A DNA stretch of 5,250 nucleotides from Deltaproteobacteria bacterium. GTDB taxonomy: Bacteria; Bdellovibrionota; UBA1018; UBA923. The position numbers and the translations under genes are program-made. The first letter of the stretch is position 1. Each line of letters begins with the position of its first letter. The DNA is taken from positions 1-5,250 of the forward strand of contig JACQAW010000263.1 in assembly GCA_016194725.1 (NCBI GenBank). Direction: 5' to 3'. The notes under the pieces were generated by a model. The model was not told the origin of the DNA and did not search any database. It saw only the letters and a list, made by a program, of their open reading frames with translations. This document shows positions 1-5,131 of the stretch, one piece after another.

Positions 1-645
1 GATGAAAAGGAGCTGGGTGTGGCCATGGTGGATATCGGCGGGGGAACTACGGACATCGCCACCTTCATGGATGGGAGTATCTGGCATACGGCTGTGTTAG
101 GCATCGGCGGGAACCACCTCACCAATGATATCGCCGTCGGGCTGCGCACGCCGCAGAACGAGGCCGAGAAGATCAAGATCAAATATGGCTGCGCGATGTC
201 TTCGCTGGTAAAGGGCGACGAGACCATCGAAGTTCCAAGCGTGGGCGGCCGCAAGCCGCGCACGGTGCCGCGCAAGCTGCTGGCCGAAATTATCGAACCC
301 CGGGTCGAGGAAATCTTTTCGCTGATCCAGCGCGAAGTCATGAAGAGTGGTTACCAGGAGCTGCTGGCCAGCGGCATCGTCATCACGGGCGGCACCACGA
401 TTCTCGAGGGAATGCCCGAGCTGGCCGAGTTCATCTTCGACATGCCGGTAAAGCGCGGCCTGCCCATCGGCGTGGGCGGTCTGAAAGACGTTGTGAACAG
501 CCCGAAATTTTCGACCGGGGTTGGGCTGCTGAAGTACGCGGCACGCAGGACCATCGGACGCGGGAAGTTCCCGCTGCGGGACCGCGCGAATATTTACGAC
601 AAGGTTCGGACATCCATGAAGGGGTGGCTGAAGGATTTGTTTTAG
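1..645 (+). CDS. ftsA: Cell division protein FtsA, C-terminal part (5' end outside window)
   Basis: FtsA is the actin-like ATPase that tethers FtsZ filaments to the inner membrane and recruits later divisome proteins. The reading frame is open from base 1 and gives 214 residues, about half of the usual ~410-420, so the N-terminal half lies upstream. Visible motifs are the actin-fold phosphate-2 motif DIGGGTTD at fragment residues 11-18 and the adenosine motif around GIVITGGTTILEGMPEL from about residue 125. The last residues, KVRTSMKGWLKDLF, form a short amphipathic basic/hydrophobic helix matching the FtsA membrane-targeting sequence, so the true C-terminus is present. The internal GTG at 19 is not the start; homology continues upstream of it. 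ftsZ begins 39 bases after the TAG, in the same direction, as in the classic ftsA-ftsZ pair, so co-transcription is likely. Identification is very secure. Confidence 0.96.
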   Translation, partial: DEKELGVAMVDIGGGTTDIATFMDGSIWHTAVLGIGGNHLTNDIAVGLRTPQNEAEKIKIKYGCAMSSLVKGDETIEVPSVGGRKPRTVPRKLLAEIIEPRVEEIFSLIQREVMKSGYQELLASGIVITGGTTILEGMPELAEFIFDMPVKRGLPIGVGGLKDVVNSPKFSTGVGLLKYAARRTIGRGKFPLRDRANIYDKVRTSMKGWLKDLF

Positions 646-657
646 GCGTTCGCGCCT
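644..657 (+). other. Small TTCG-loop hairpin at the ftsA-ftsZ junction
   Basis: AGGCG, TTCG, CGCCT forms a perfect 5-bp stem with a four-base TTCG loop. It begins on the last two bases of the ftsA stop codon and ends 27 bases before the preferred ftsZ ATG. No T-run follows (the next bases are gcttaaaag), so it is not an intrinsic terminator. It could be an mRNA stability or processing element between the two cistrons, or chance in GC-rich DNA. The structure is seen directly; any function is inference. Confidence 0.35.
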
Positions 658-672
658 GCTTAAAAGACCATG

Positions 673-678
673 GGGGAG
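673..678 (+). promoter_or_regulatory. ftsZ ribosome binding site, deciding the start at 685
   Basis: GGGGAG lies six bases upstream of the ATG at 685. An in-frame ATG at 670 is immediately before the site and has no good Shine-Dalgarno of its own; choosing it would put the binding site inside the coding region. Starting at 685 gives an N-terminus MFEFAEE, which resembles known FtsZ N-termini that begin MFEF or similar. The site therefore favours 685. Confidence 0.75.
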
Positions 679-684
679 CAAAAA

Positions 685-2343
685 ATGTTTGAATTCGCTG
701 AAGAGACCACGCAACACGGAGCAAAGATCAAGGTAATCGGGGTCGGCGGCGGCGGTGGCAATGCCGTCAACACGATGATCCGGATGGGATTGTCGGGTGT
801 CGAATTCATCGCTGCGAATACGGACCGTCAGGCCCTTGAAGCCTCGCTGGCCACAGTCAAGATCGCGCTGGGCGGCGAGCTGACCAAGGGCCTGGGCGCC
901 GGCAGCAACCCCGAAGTCGGCCGCAGGGCCGCGATGGAAGATTATGCGAAGCTCTCAGAGCTGCTTTCGGGCGCGGACATGATTTTCGTCACGGCCGGCA
1001 TGGGCGGCGGCACGGGAACCGGAGCGGCACCGATTATCGCGAAGATCGCCAAAGAGATTGGTGCGCTGACCGTGGGCGTGGTTACCAAACCCTTCATGTT
1101 CGAAGGCAGGAAACGCATGAAGCAGGCCGAGCTTGGGCTACAGAACCTGCGCGAAAGCGTAGACAGCCTGATTACGATTCCGAACAACCGGCTGCTCAGC
1201 ATTGCCGGCGCGAGCCTTTCGATGCTCGAGACTTTCAAAAAGGCCGACGAGGTTCTGCTCAATGCCGTGCAGGGCATTTCGGACTTGATTAATCACACCG
1301 GCCTGATCAACTCGGATTTCGCCGACGTGAAGACGATCATGCAGAACAAGGGCCTGGCGCTCATGGGTATCGGCCAGGCTACCGGCGATGGACGCGCCCT
1401 GGAAGCCGCGCGGGCCGCGATTTCCTCGCCGCTCCTTGAAGACGTTTCGATTCACGGCGCCACCGGCATCATCATCAACATTACCGGCGGCTCGAATCTC
1501 AAGATTCACGAAGTCAATGAAGCGACCATGCTCATCATGGAAGCCGCTGACGAGGATGCTGAGATTATTTTCGGAACGGTTATCGATGAAGGCATGAAGG
1601 ACGATGTCAAGGTTACCGTCATTGCCACGGGCCTGGGACCGAAGGAGCAGATTATCGCGGCCTCGATGGTTCCATTGAGCGCCGCCGCAGGCGCCGCTCA
1701 TGTATTGATGACTCAGGAGAAGATTGCGGCGGCTGTTACCAAGATGGAAGAGCCGGTTGCGGTTTCAGTTTCCGTTCCGGTTGCTGAGCCGGTTGCCGTT
1801 GCTGTTACGGCGCCTGTGGCTGCTGCTCCGATTGCTGCAGCCCCGGCCGCTCCGACGATGGCGCTTGAGCGTGAACCGGCGTTGGGCAATTTGGCCGCGC
1901 CAACTCCCGCCGCCGCTGCACCCGCGAAGCTTTCGCCTATGGAGCATGCCGAGCAGCTGGCCCGCTCATTTGGAGAAGCGGACGAGGCTCTGAGCCTGCC
2001 GCCGGCTCCAATGCACATGATACCGCCGCCGGCGCTGCCACCCATGCTTTCAAAGGCACCGATGGCCAAGCCCACGGCCTCTTCTCCGTCTTCGTACTGC
2101 GACGATGGTCTTTCAGACACCGGTATGGACGAAGAGGACGATGCCGAGGATTTCGCCCTGCCTGCCAACGGTCAGGGCGCCGGTGCGAGTTTTCGCGACT
2201 ATGGCTCGCAGCCAGCGGCCAAAAAGGGCGATGATCTGAATCGCGCCAAGGCCATTGCGCAAAAGCTGGGTCTGACGAATCTTACTGACGACGAATACGA
2301 CATTCCGACGTTCATTCGCCGTCAGCAAGAACACGACGTTTAA
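685..2343 (+). CDS. ftsZ: Cell division GTPase FtsZ with long C-terminal linker
   Basis: FtsZ is the tubulin-like GTPase that polymerises into the mid-cell Z ring. From the ATG at 685 the protein has 552 residues, against roughly 380-400 in many bacteria. The core occupies about residues 13-317: the glycine-rich GVGGGGGNAVNTM at 19-31, the tubulin signature GGGTGTG at 107-113, the TKPFMFEGRKRM segment at 134-145, and the T7 synergy loop NSDFADVKTIM at 209-219. N209, D211 and D214 are in place, so GTPase activity is expected. Residues ~318-534 are an Ala/Pro/Val-rich, probably disordered linker of about 215 residues, with an acidic patch late in it. The conserved tail peptide follows (DDEYDIPTFIRRQ, about 535-547), which normally binds FtsA, then a short QEHDV end. 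The extra length therefore lies in the linker, not in a fused domain. It is downstream of ftsA and converges on the regulator at 2340-2999, overlapping it by four bases. Confidence 0.97.
   Translation: MFEFAEETTQHGAKIKVIGVGGGGGNAVNTMIRMGLSGVEFIAANTDRQALEASLATVKIALGGELTKGLGAGSNPEVGRRAAMEDYAKLSELLSGADMIFVTAGMGGGTGTGAAPIIAKIAKEIGALTVGVVTKPFMFEGRKRMKQAELGLQNLRESVDSLITIPNNRLLSIAGASLSMLETFKKADEVLLNAVQGISDLINHTGLINSDFADVKTIMQNKGLALMGIGQATGDGRALEAARAAISSPLLEDVSIHGATGIIINITGGSNLKIHEVNEATMLIMEAADEDAEIIFGTVIDEGMKDDVKVTVIATGLGPKEQIIAASMVPLSAAAGAAHVLMTQEKIAAAVTKMEEPVAVSVSVPVAEPVAVAVTAPVAAAPIAAAPAAPTMALEREPALGNLAAPTPAAAAPAKLSPMEHAEQLARSFGEADEALSLPPAPMHMIPPPALPPMLSKAPMAKPTASSPSSYCDDGLSDTGMDEEDDAEDFALPANGQGAGASFRDYGSQPAAKKGDDLNRAKAIAQKLGLTNLTDDEYDIPTFIRRQQEHDV
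1750..1860 (+). repeat. Degenerate Ala/Val/Pro repeat tract inside the ftsZ linker
   Basis: This stretch encodes a low-complexity run rich in PVAV/PVAAAP-like units, from about residue 356 to 392 of FtsZ. The 11-mer GAGCCGGTTGC occurs at 1750-1760 and again at 1786-1796, 36 bases later and in the same frame, and related GTTCCGGTTGC and GCGCCTGTGGC units lie between and after. It looks like old in-frame slippage or duplication that has drifted. Such tracts commonly vary in length between strains. Confidence 0.5.
2340..2343. other. Shared TTAA: overlapping stop codons of ftsZ and the regulator
   Basis: The ftsZ stop TAA occupies 2341-2343, and the regulator's stop, read on the minus strand, is the TAA at 2342-2340. 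The palindrome TTAA thus ends both genes, a four-base tail-to-tail overlap. I see no hairpin plus T-run on either side of it, so each transcript must end inside the other gene or be stopped by a factor. Confidence 0.9.
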
Positions 2344-2999
2344 GCAGCGTTGGTTCGGTCCATTTCGTCGGGGCCACGCAACGAGTAGCCCGCGCCATAG
2401 ATAGTCTCGATGCGAAACTGCATGCCCTGCAGCGCCCGTCGCAATCCGACGATATGGGCGTCGATCGTGCGATTGCTCACGACCGTGCCCTTCCAGACGT
2501 TTTGCAATATGTTGGGCCGCGAGACCACCTTGCCGGCGCAGAGCATGAGAAACCAGAGCAGCTTGAACTCGAGTACCGAGAGCGAGCGAATCTGACCGGC
2601 AACATGAATGCTCAGCGAGGCCCGGTCGGCGACCAGGTCGCCGCAGCTCAGCGTCTGTGGGCCTTCATCTGGAACCTTGGACTTTTTCAGCAGGGCCTTC
2701 ATGCGAAAGGCCAGCTCACTGGCGTTGAACGGCGCGAAGATGAAGTCATCGGCCATTTCCAGAATTCGGTCATTCTGCCCGAGCGACGCGGCATCGACCG
2801 CCAATAGCAGCGGCACCTTGCCGCTGGTTTCGCTCAGTCGTACGACGTTCGAAAGACGGGCTCCGTCGGTATCGACGGCGGTGGCGATAATGGCATCGGG
2901 ATTTTCGCCAGGCCGACTGATTTCGAAACCCATTCGTTCGAGCGCGAGTTGCAGACCGGTACGTTCATCGGAGTTTGAAACTAATAATATCTTTTCCAT
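2340..2999 (-). CDS. OmpR/PhoB-family winged-helix regulator with degenerate (aspartate-less) receiver
   Basis: The 219-residue protein has the two-domain layout of a response regulator. Residues 1-~105 align with a receiver, but every canonical site is altered: the acidic pair is S8/N9 (ILLVSNSDE), the phospho-acceptor position after PDAIIA is T40, the switch Thr/Ser is V68, and the lysine of the KPF motif is A89 (IFAPF). Residues ~115-208 form a typical Trans_reg_C winged helix: SVLEFKLLWFL at 141-151, GKVVSRPNILQNVW at 156-169, RTIDAHIVGLRRAL at 177-190 and IETIYGAGYSLR at 197-208. DNA binding is therefore expected, but phosphorylation control is not. The start at 2999 is preferred because GGGGGA lies just upstream; in-frame ATG at 3011 and GTG at 3014 precede it. 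No histidine kinase gene is adjacent. It converges on ftsZ, and the broken fabG-like gene lies 81 bases upstream on the same strand. The target is unknown. Confidence 0.9.
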   Translation of the reverse strand: MEKILLVSNSDERTGLQLALERMGFEISRPGENPDAIIATAVDTDGARLSNVVRLSETSGKVPLLLAVDAASLGQNDRILEMADDFIFAPFNASELAFRMKALLKKSKVPDEGPQTLSCGDLVADRASLSIHVAGQIRSLSVLEFKLLWFLMLCAGKVVSRPNILQNVWKGTVVSNRTIDAHIVGLRRALQGMQFRIETIYGAGYSLRGPDEMDRTNAA

Positions 3000-3018
3000 T
3001 CTTTCCCCCATCACAATC

Positions 3019-3046
3019 GTTATAGGGGGTAATTCCTGAATGTCTT
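3019..3046 (-). promoter_or_regulatory. Possible sigma70-type promoter for the regulator gene
   Basis: On the minus strand a -35-like AAGACA (3046-3041) is followed after 16 bases by a -10-like TATAAC (3024-3019; five of six match the consensus). Transcription would begin near 3012, leaving a very short leader before the ATG at 2999 that still contains the GGGGGA ribosome site. It lies in the 81-base gap between the fabG-like gene and the regulator and would allow the regulator to be expressed on its own. This rests on motif match only. Confidence 0.35.
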
Positions 3047-3080
3047 TTAAGTAATTACGAAAAAGAGATTGGCGGGGCTA

Positions 3081-3575
3081 TTAGACTGGCGAGATTCCGA
3101 TGCTCAGGCCGCCGTCCATGAAGAACGTCTGGCCGGTGATGTACGCGGCTTCGTCGCTGGCCAGGAACGCGGCCAGCGAGCCGATTTCGTCCGGGTTGCC
3201 GATTCGCCGCAGCGGGATGCAGGTGATGAATTTTTCTTTTACTTCAGGGGGAATCTGCTGTGTGAGCACCGATTCGAACATGCCCGGGGCGATCGCATTC
3301 ACCGTAATGCCATAACGCGCTAATTCGAGGGCCATCGAGCGGGTCATGCCGATGACCGCGGCCTTCGAAGCCGAGTAGTTGGCTTGTCCAATATTTCCCA
3401 ACGCGGCCACTGATGAAAGATTGATGATGCGGCCCCATTTCTGCTCGACCATCACGGCGGCCGCGGCCTGCGCGCAGTTGAACACGCCTTTGACGTTGAT
3501 GCGGATGACCTCGTCGAACTTTTCCTCGCTCATCTTGTGGAGCATGGCATCGCGGGTGATGCCTGCATTGTTCAC
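3081..3575 (-). CDS. 3' reading frame of the broken FabG-like gene (catalytic half)
   Basis: This 164-residue frame is the larger surviving piece. It begins, if at all, at a GTG lying inside the conserved VNNAG motif, with no convincing ribosome site, so independent translation is doubtful. It keeps the active-site tetrad of classical SDRs: N27 (INVKGVF), S55 (NLSSVA), Y67 and K71 (YSASK). It also keeps ITVNAIAPG and the family C-terminus ASDEAAYITGQTFFMDGG. Homologous coding continues upstream of the GTG to about 3620, where it is cut off by the deletion. Without the N-terminal Rossmann strand and glycine motif it should not bind cofactor. An automated annotation might list it as a short intact gene; I regard it as a fragment. 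Confidence 0.7.
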   Translation of the reverse strand: MNNAGITRDAMLHKMSEEKFDEVIRINVKGVFNCAQAAAAVMVEQKWGRIINLSSVAALGNIGQANYSASKAAVIGMTRSMALELARYGITVNAIAPGMFESVLTQQIPPEVKEKFITCIPLRRIGNPDEIGSLAAFLASDEAAYITGQTFFMDGGLSIGISPV

Positions 3576-3732
3576 GAGAATGTCGAGCCTTCCGAGCTTT
3601 GTCTTGATTTCATCGACCAGCGCCGTCGCGGGCCAGACGAAGCGCGGTTGCGGCGCCTAGGCCGCGCCCAGAGCCAGTTACCAGCGCCACCAGATCATGA
3701 AACCTATCATGGAATTTATTTGGCTGTGCCAT
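3081..3732 (-). pseudogene. fabG: FabG-like short-chain dehydrogenase/reductase, interrupted by internal deletion
   Basis: Family members of this SDR type reduce 3-oxoacyl-ACP (or -CoA) with NAD(P)H in the cytosol. The intended start is the ATG at 3732, preceded by AGGAG five bases away. The first 38 codons read as a good SDR N-terminus with the cofactor motif TGSGRGLG at residues 19-26 and LRLARDGA at 31-38, then hit TGA at 3612-3610. From about 3620 a different frame continues perfectly as LVDEIKTKLGRLDILVNNAG and onward to the normal C-terminus. Compared with E. coli FabG, about 35 residues (strand beta-2 to the start of alpha-4, including the NVTD region) are missing at the join. The lesion is therefore an out-of-frame deletion rather than a single-base slip. 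The cofactor site cannot form from either piece alone, so the gene is probably dead, unless the join is an assembly error. Whether the substrate is ACP- or CoA-linked cannot be told. Confidence 0.85.
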
Positions 3733-3769
3733 GATTGCTCCTGAACCAGGATTGCGTCAAAGTGAGCGT

Positions 3770-3798
3770 ATAGTAACGACGGTCAAACAACCTTACAA
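3770..3798 (-). promoter_or_regulatory. Possible sigma70-type promoter for the fabG-like gene
   Basis: On the minus strand TTGTAA (3798-3793) and TACTAT (3775-3770) are separated by 17 bases. Each matches four of six consensus positions. Transcription would start near 3763, about 30 bases before the ATG at 3732, which has AGGAG five bases upstream. The placement is sensible, but the match is modest. Confidence 0.35.
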
Positions 3799-3831
3799 GC
3801 GAATCGAAAAAAATATTTATCACTTGAAAAT

Positions 3832-3859
3832 TTGCAAAACGGCCGTGCGCCCATAGAAT
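3832..3859 (+). promoter_or_regulatory. Possible sigma70-type promoter with A/T-rich upstream element for the S8 protease
   Basis: TTGCAA (3832-3837) and TAGAAT (3854-3859) are separated by 16 bases; the -10 matches five of six consensus positions and the -35 four of six. Directly upstream, 3805-3831 is almost all A and T, with an A-run at 3807-3813, which resembles an UP element contacted by the RNA polymerase alpha subunit. The leader to the ATG at 3936 would be about 70 bases. The spacer holds the palindrome ACGGCCGT (3839-3846), a possible but unproven operator. Confidence 0.45.
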
Positions 3860-3908
3860 CCTCTAAGTACACCAAAATTACGGCCGGCAATGATGTCTGG
3901 TCGAGCCA

Positions 3909-3924
3909 ATCCAAGGATCCAAGG
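3909..3924 (+). repeat. Tandem 8-base repeat ATCCAAGG x2 at the protease ribosome site
   Basis: ATCCAAGG occurs at 3909-3916 and again directly at 3917-3924 with no mismatch. The second copy runs into AAGGAGG (3921-3927), the Shine-Dalgarno of the protease gene, eight bases before its ATG. The duplication places a weaker CCAAGG copy just upstream of the real site. Two copies could be chance or replication slippage. Confidence 0.6.
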
Positions 3925-3935
3925 AGGAGAGAACA

Positions 3936-4334
3936 ATGCGCTACGCGATACGCAGTGTGGGTATCAAGGCGATTTTGATGCTGAGCATCGTGGCCCCAAC
4001 CACGTATGCTGCGGTGCAGACTACGTCCAACTATAAGGCGGACGAAGTTATCGTGAAATATAAGGACGGTGTTCGCCGCGACAGGCTGGCCATGGAAGGC
4101 ATTTACGACACTGCCAGCGTCGTGCAGGTGAAGCGTTTTCATGGCGGCATGCGCCAGTTTGAACAGCTGGTTCTCGAAAAAGGCAGTGACGTGAAATCTG
4201 TCGTCGCCAACCTCGAAAAGAATCCCGCTGTCGAATACGCGCAGCCGAACTATATTCTCAAAGCTCTTCCAATTGAAATGGCTTCGGCCAAGCCAACCTC
4301 GACACCGGTGTTGATTACAACCACGAAGACCTGA
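3936..4334 (+). CDS. 5' frame of the S8 protease: signal peptide and I9 propeptide
   Basis: The 132-residue product starts with a Sec-type signal peptide: basic residues R2, R6 and K11, the hydrophobic core AILMLSIVAP (12-21), and likely cleavage after TYA (residue 25). Residues ~34-110 match the I9 propeptide fold, opening with ADEVIVKYKDG and closing with the typical VEYAQPNYIL. This domain normally helps the protease fold, inhibits it and is then removed. The last ~20 residues (after KALPIEM) are out-of-frame sequence with no meaning for the family. Translated as it stands, it would give a secreted free propeptide. That could in principle inhibit other subtilases in trans, but there is no evidence that it does. 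Confidence 0.75.
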   Translation: MRYAIRSVGIKAILMLSIVAPTTYAAVQTTSNYKADEVIVKYKDGVRRDRLAMEGIYDTASVVQVKRFHGGMRQFEQLVLEKGSDVKSVVANLEKNPAVEYAQPNYILKALPIEMASAKPTSTPVLITTTKT

Positions 4335-4342
4335 GCTTCAAT

Positions 4343-5101
4343 ATGTGGCGTAACCCGACTCCGGATTCGAAGACCAACGACGTCGTCGGCTTCGACTTCA
4401 TTCACAACGACGGTCTGCCCTTCGACGACCACTCGCACGGCACGCACTGCTCGGGTGTCATCGGCGCGGTTGGCAACAACGGCAAAGGCATCAGCGGCGT
4501 GAATCAACGCGTATCGATCATGGCACTCAAGTTTCTGAGTGCTGAAGGCAGCGGCGACACCGCCGGAGCCATCAAGGCCATCGACTACGCCGTTGCCCAT
4601 GGCGCGAAAGTTCTCAGCAACAGCTGGGGCGGCAAGGGCGACGACGACAACAAAGGCTTGCGTGACGCGATTCAGCGCGCGGAAGACAAGGACGTGCTGT
4701 TTATTGCTGCCGCCGGCAACGACGGAACCAATAACGACACCGACAAGACGTTTCCTGCGTCACTCAATGCTCCGAACATGATCTCGGTGGCCGCCACCGA
4801 TTCCAGTGACGGGCTTGCGTACTTCTCGAACACGGGCTCGCAGTCGGTTCAGGTTGGAGCACCAGGCGTCGACGTCTACAGCTCGGTTCCAGGCAACAAG
4901 TATTCGAAGATGTCAGGTACCTCGATGGCCTGCCCGCACGTGGCTGGCGCATCGGCCCTTTTGTGGTCGGCACATCCGACGTGGACTCACAAGGAAGTGA
5001 AAGCGCGACTCATGGAAAGCGTCGACAAGATCCCATCTTTGGAAGGGAAAACCGTCACCGGAGGACGGATCAATATCGCGAAGGCGTTGGGTAGCAACTA
5101 A
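4343..5101 (+). CDS. 3' frame of the S8 protease: catalytic domain without its Asp-containing start
   Basis: From the first ATG this frame gives 252 residues covering most of the subtilase catalytic domain. The catalytic His is H32 in HSHGTHCSG, the oxyanion-hole Asn is N126 in AAAGNDG, and the nucleophile is S194 in SGTSMACPHVAG. Further family landmarks are SNSWGG at 92-97, FPAS at 137-140 and VGAPGVDVYSSVPG at 171-184. The third triad member, Asp of DTG, is encoded at 4301-4303 in the same open frame but upstream of this ATG, so a protein starting here would lack it. The ATG lies nine bases after the stop codon of the 5' frame and has no Shine-Dalgarno; re-initiation is conceivable but would produce an incomplete, unexported enzyme. 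The protein ends just after the catalytic fold and is followed by a terminator. Confidence 0.8.
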   Translation: MWRNPTPDSKTNDVVGFDFIHNDGLPFDDHSHGTHCSGVIGAVGNNGKGISGVNQRVSIMALKFLSAEGSGDTAGAIKAIDYAVAHGAKVLSNSWGGKGDDDNKGLRDAIQRAEDKDVLFIAAAGNDGTNNDTDKTFPASLNAPNMISVAATDSSDGLAYFSNTGSQSVQVGAPGVDVYSSVPGNKYSKMSGTSMACPHVAGASALLWSAHPTWTHKEVKARLMESVDKIPSLEGKTVTGGRINIAKALGSN

Positions 5102-5131
5102 GCAAGCCTGAACCTTCGTTTTAGTGTGAAG

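Larger units (their letters stand above)
3733..3935. other. Divergent intergenic region between fabG-like gene and S8 protease
   Basis: About 200 bases separate the two start codons, and I see no credible gene in them. The middle (3805-3839) is strongly A/T-rich, unlike the surroundings. Facing promoter candidates lie on either side of and next to this block. The hexamer CGGCCG occurs twice, at 3840-3845 (within the palindrome ACGGCCGT, in the spacer of the rightward promoter) and at 3881-3886. The rightward leader ends in the tandem ATCCAAGG repeat and a strong ribosome site. Confidence 0.6.
3936..5101 (+). pseudogene. Secreted subtilisin-family (S8) serine protease with I9 propeptide, frame broken by internal deletion
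   Basis: The whole locus has the usual order of a secreted subtilase: signal peptide, I9 inhibitor/chaperone propeptide, S8 catalytic domain and no C-terminal extension. The start at 3936 is supported by AAGGAGG eight bases upstream and by a signal peptide. The first frame ends at TGA 4332-4334. The second frame already carries subtilase homology from about 4298, reading LDTGVDYNHEDLSFNMWRN, with the catalytic Asp codon at 4301-4303. The second frame is closed by TGA at 4274-4276, so the join lies between there and 4298. Some 40 residues that normally connect propeptide and DTG motif (the region containing the QWGL-type and APEAW-type motifs) are absent. A frameshift alone therefore does not restore a normal protein. 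His, Asn and Ser of the active site are all intact downstream. This suggests either a recent deletion or an assembly collapse; I favour calling it a broken gene. Confidence 0.85.

Noticed and set aside
637..665. Possible internal ftsZ promoter (TTGTTT, 17 bases, TTAAAA)
   Set aside because: Each hexamer matches only three of six consensus positions; too weak to list, although promoters inside ftsA are known in other bacteria.
97..717. Long minus-strand open frame opposite ftsA (206 codons)
   Set aside because: It lies antisense to clear FtsA coding sequence, shows no recognisable domain and has a biased Arg/His/Gln-rich composition typical of an antisense frame in GC-rich DNA.
1138..1701. 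Minus-strand open frame opposite the ftsZ core (187 codons)
   Set aside because: It mirrors highly conserved FtsZ codons, and no family motif was recognised in it.
1713..2168. Minus-strand Ala/Gly/Ser-rich open frame opposite the ftsZ linker (151 codons)
   Set aside because: Its low-complexity composition is a by-product of the Ala/Pro/Val repeat codons on the plus strand.
3783..4142. Minus-strand frame of 119 codons across the intergenic region and protease start
   Set aside because: It overlaps a clear signal-peptide/propeptide coding region and the promoter region; it has no recognisable domain.
4270..4345. Programmed ribosomal frameshift joining the two protease frames
   Set aside because: No slippery heptamer or downstream structure is evident, and a shift would still leave about 40 essential residues missing, so a deletion explains the data better.
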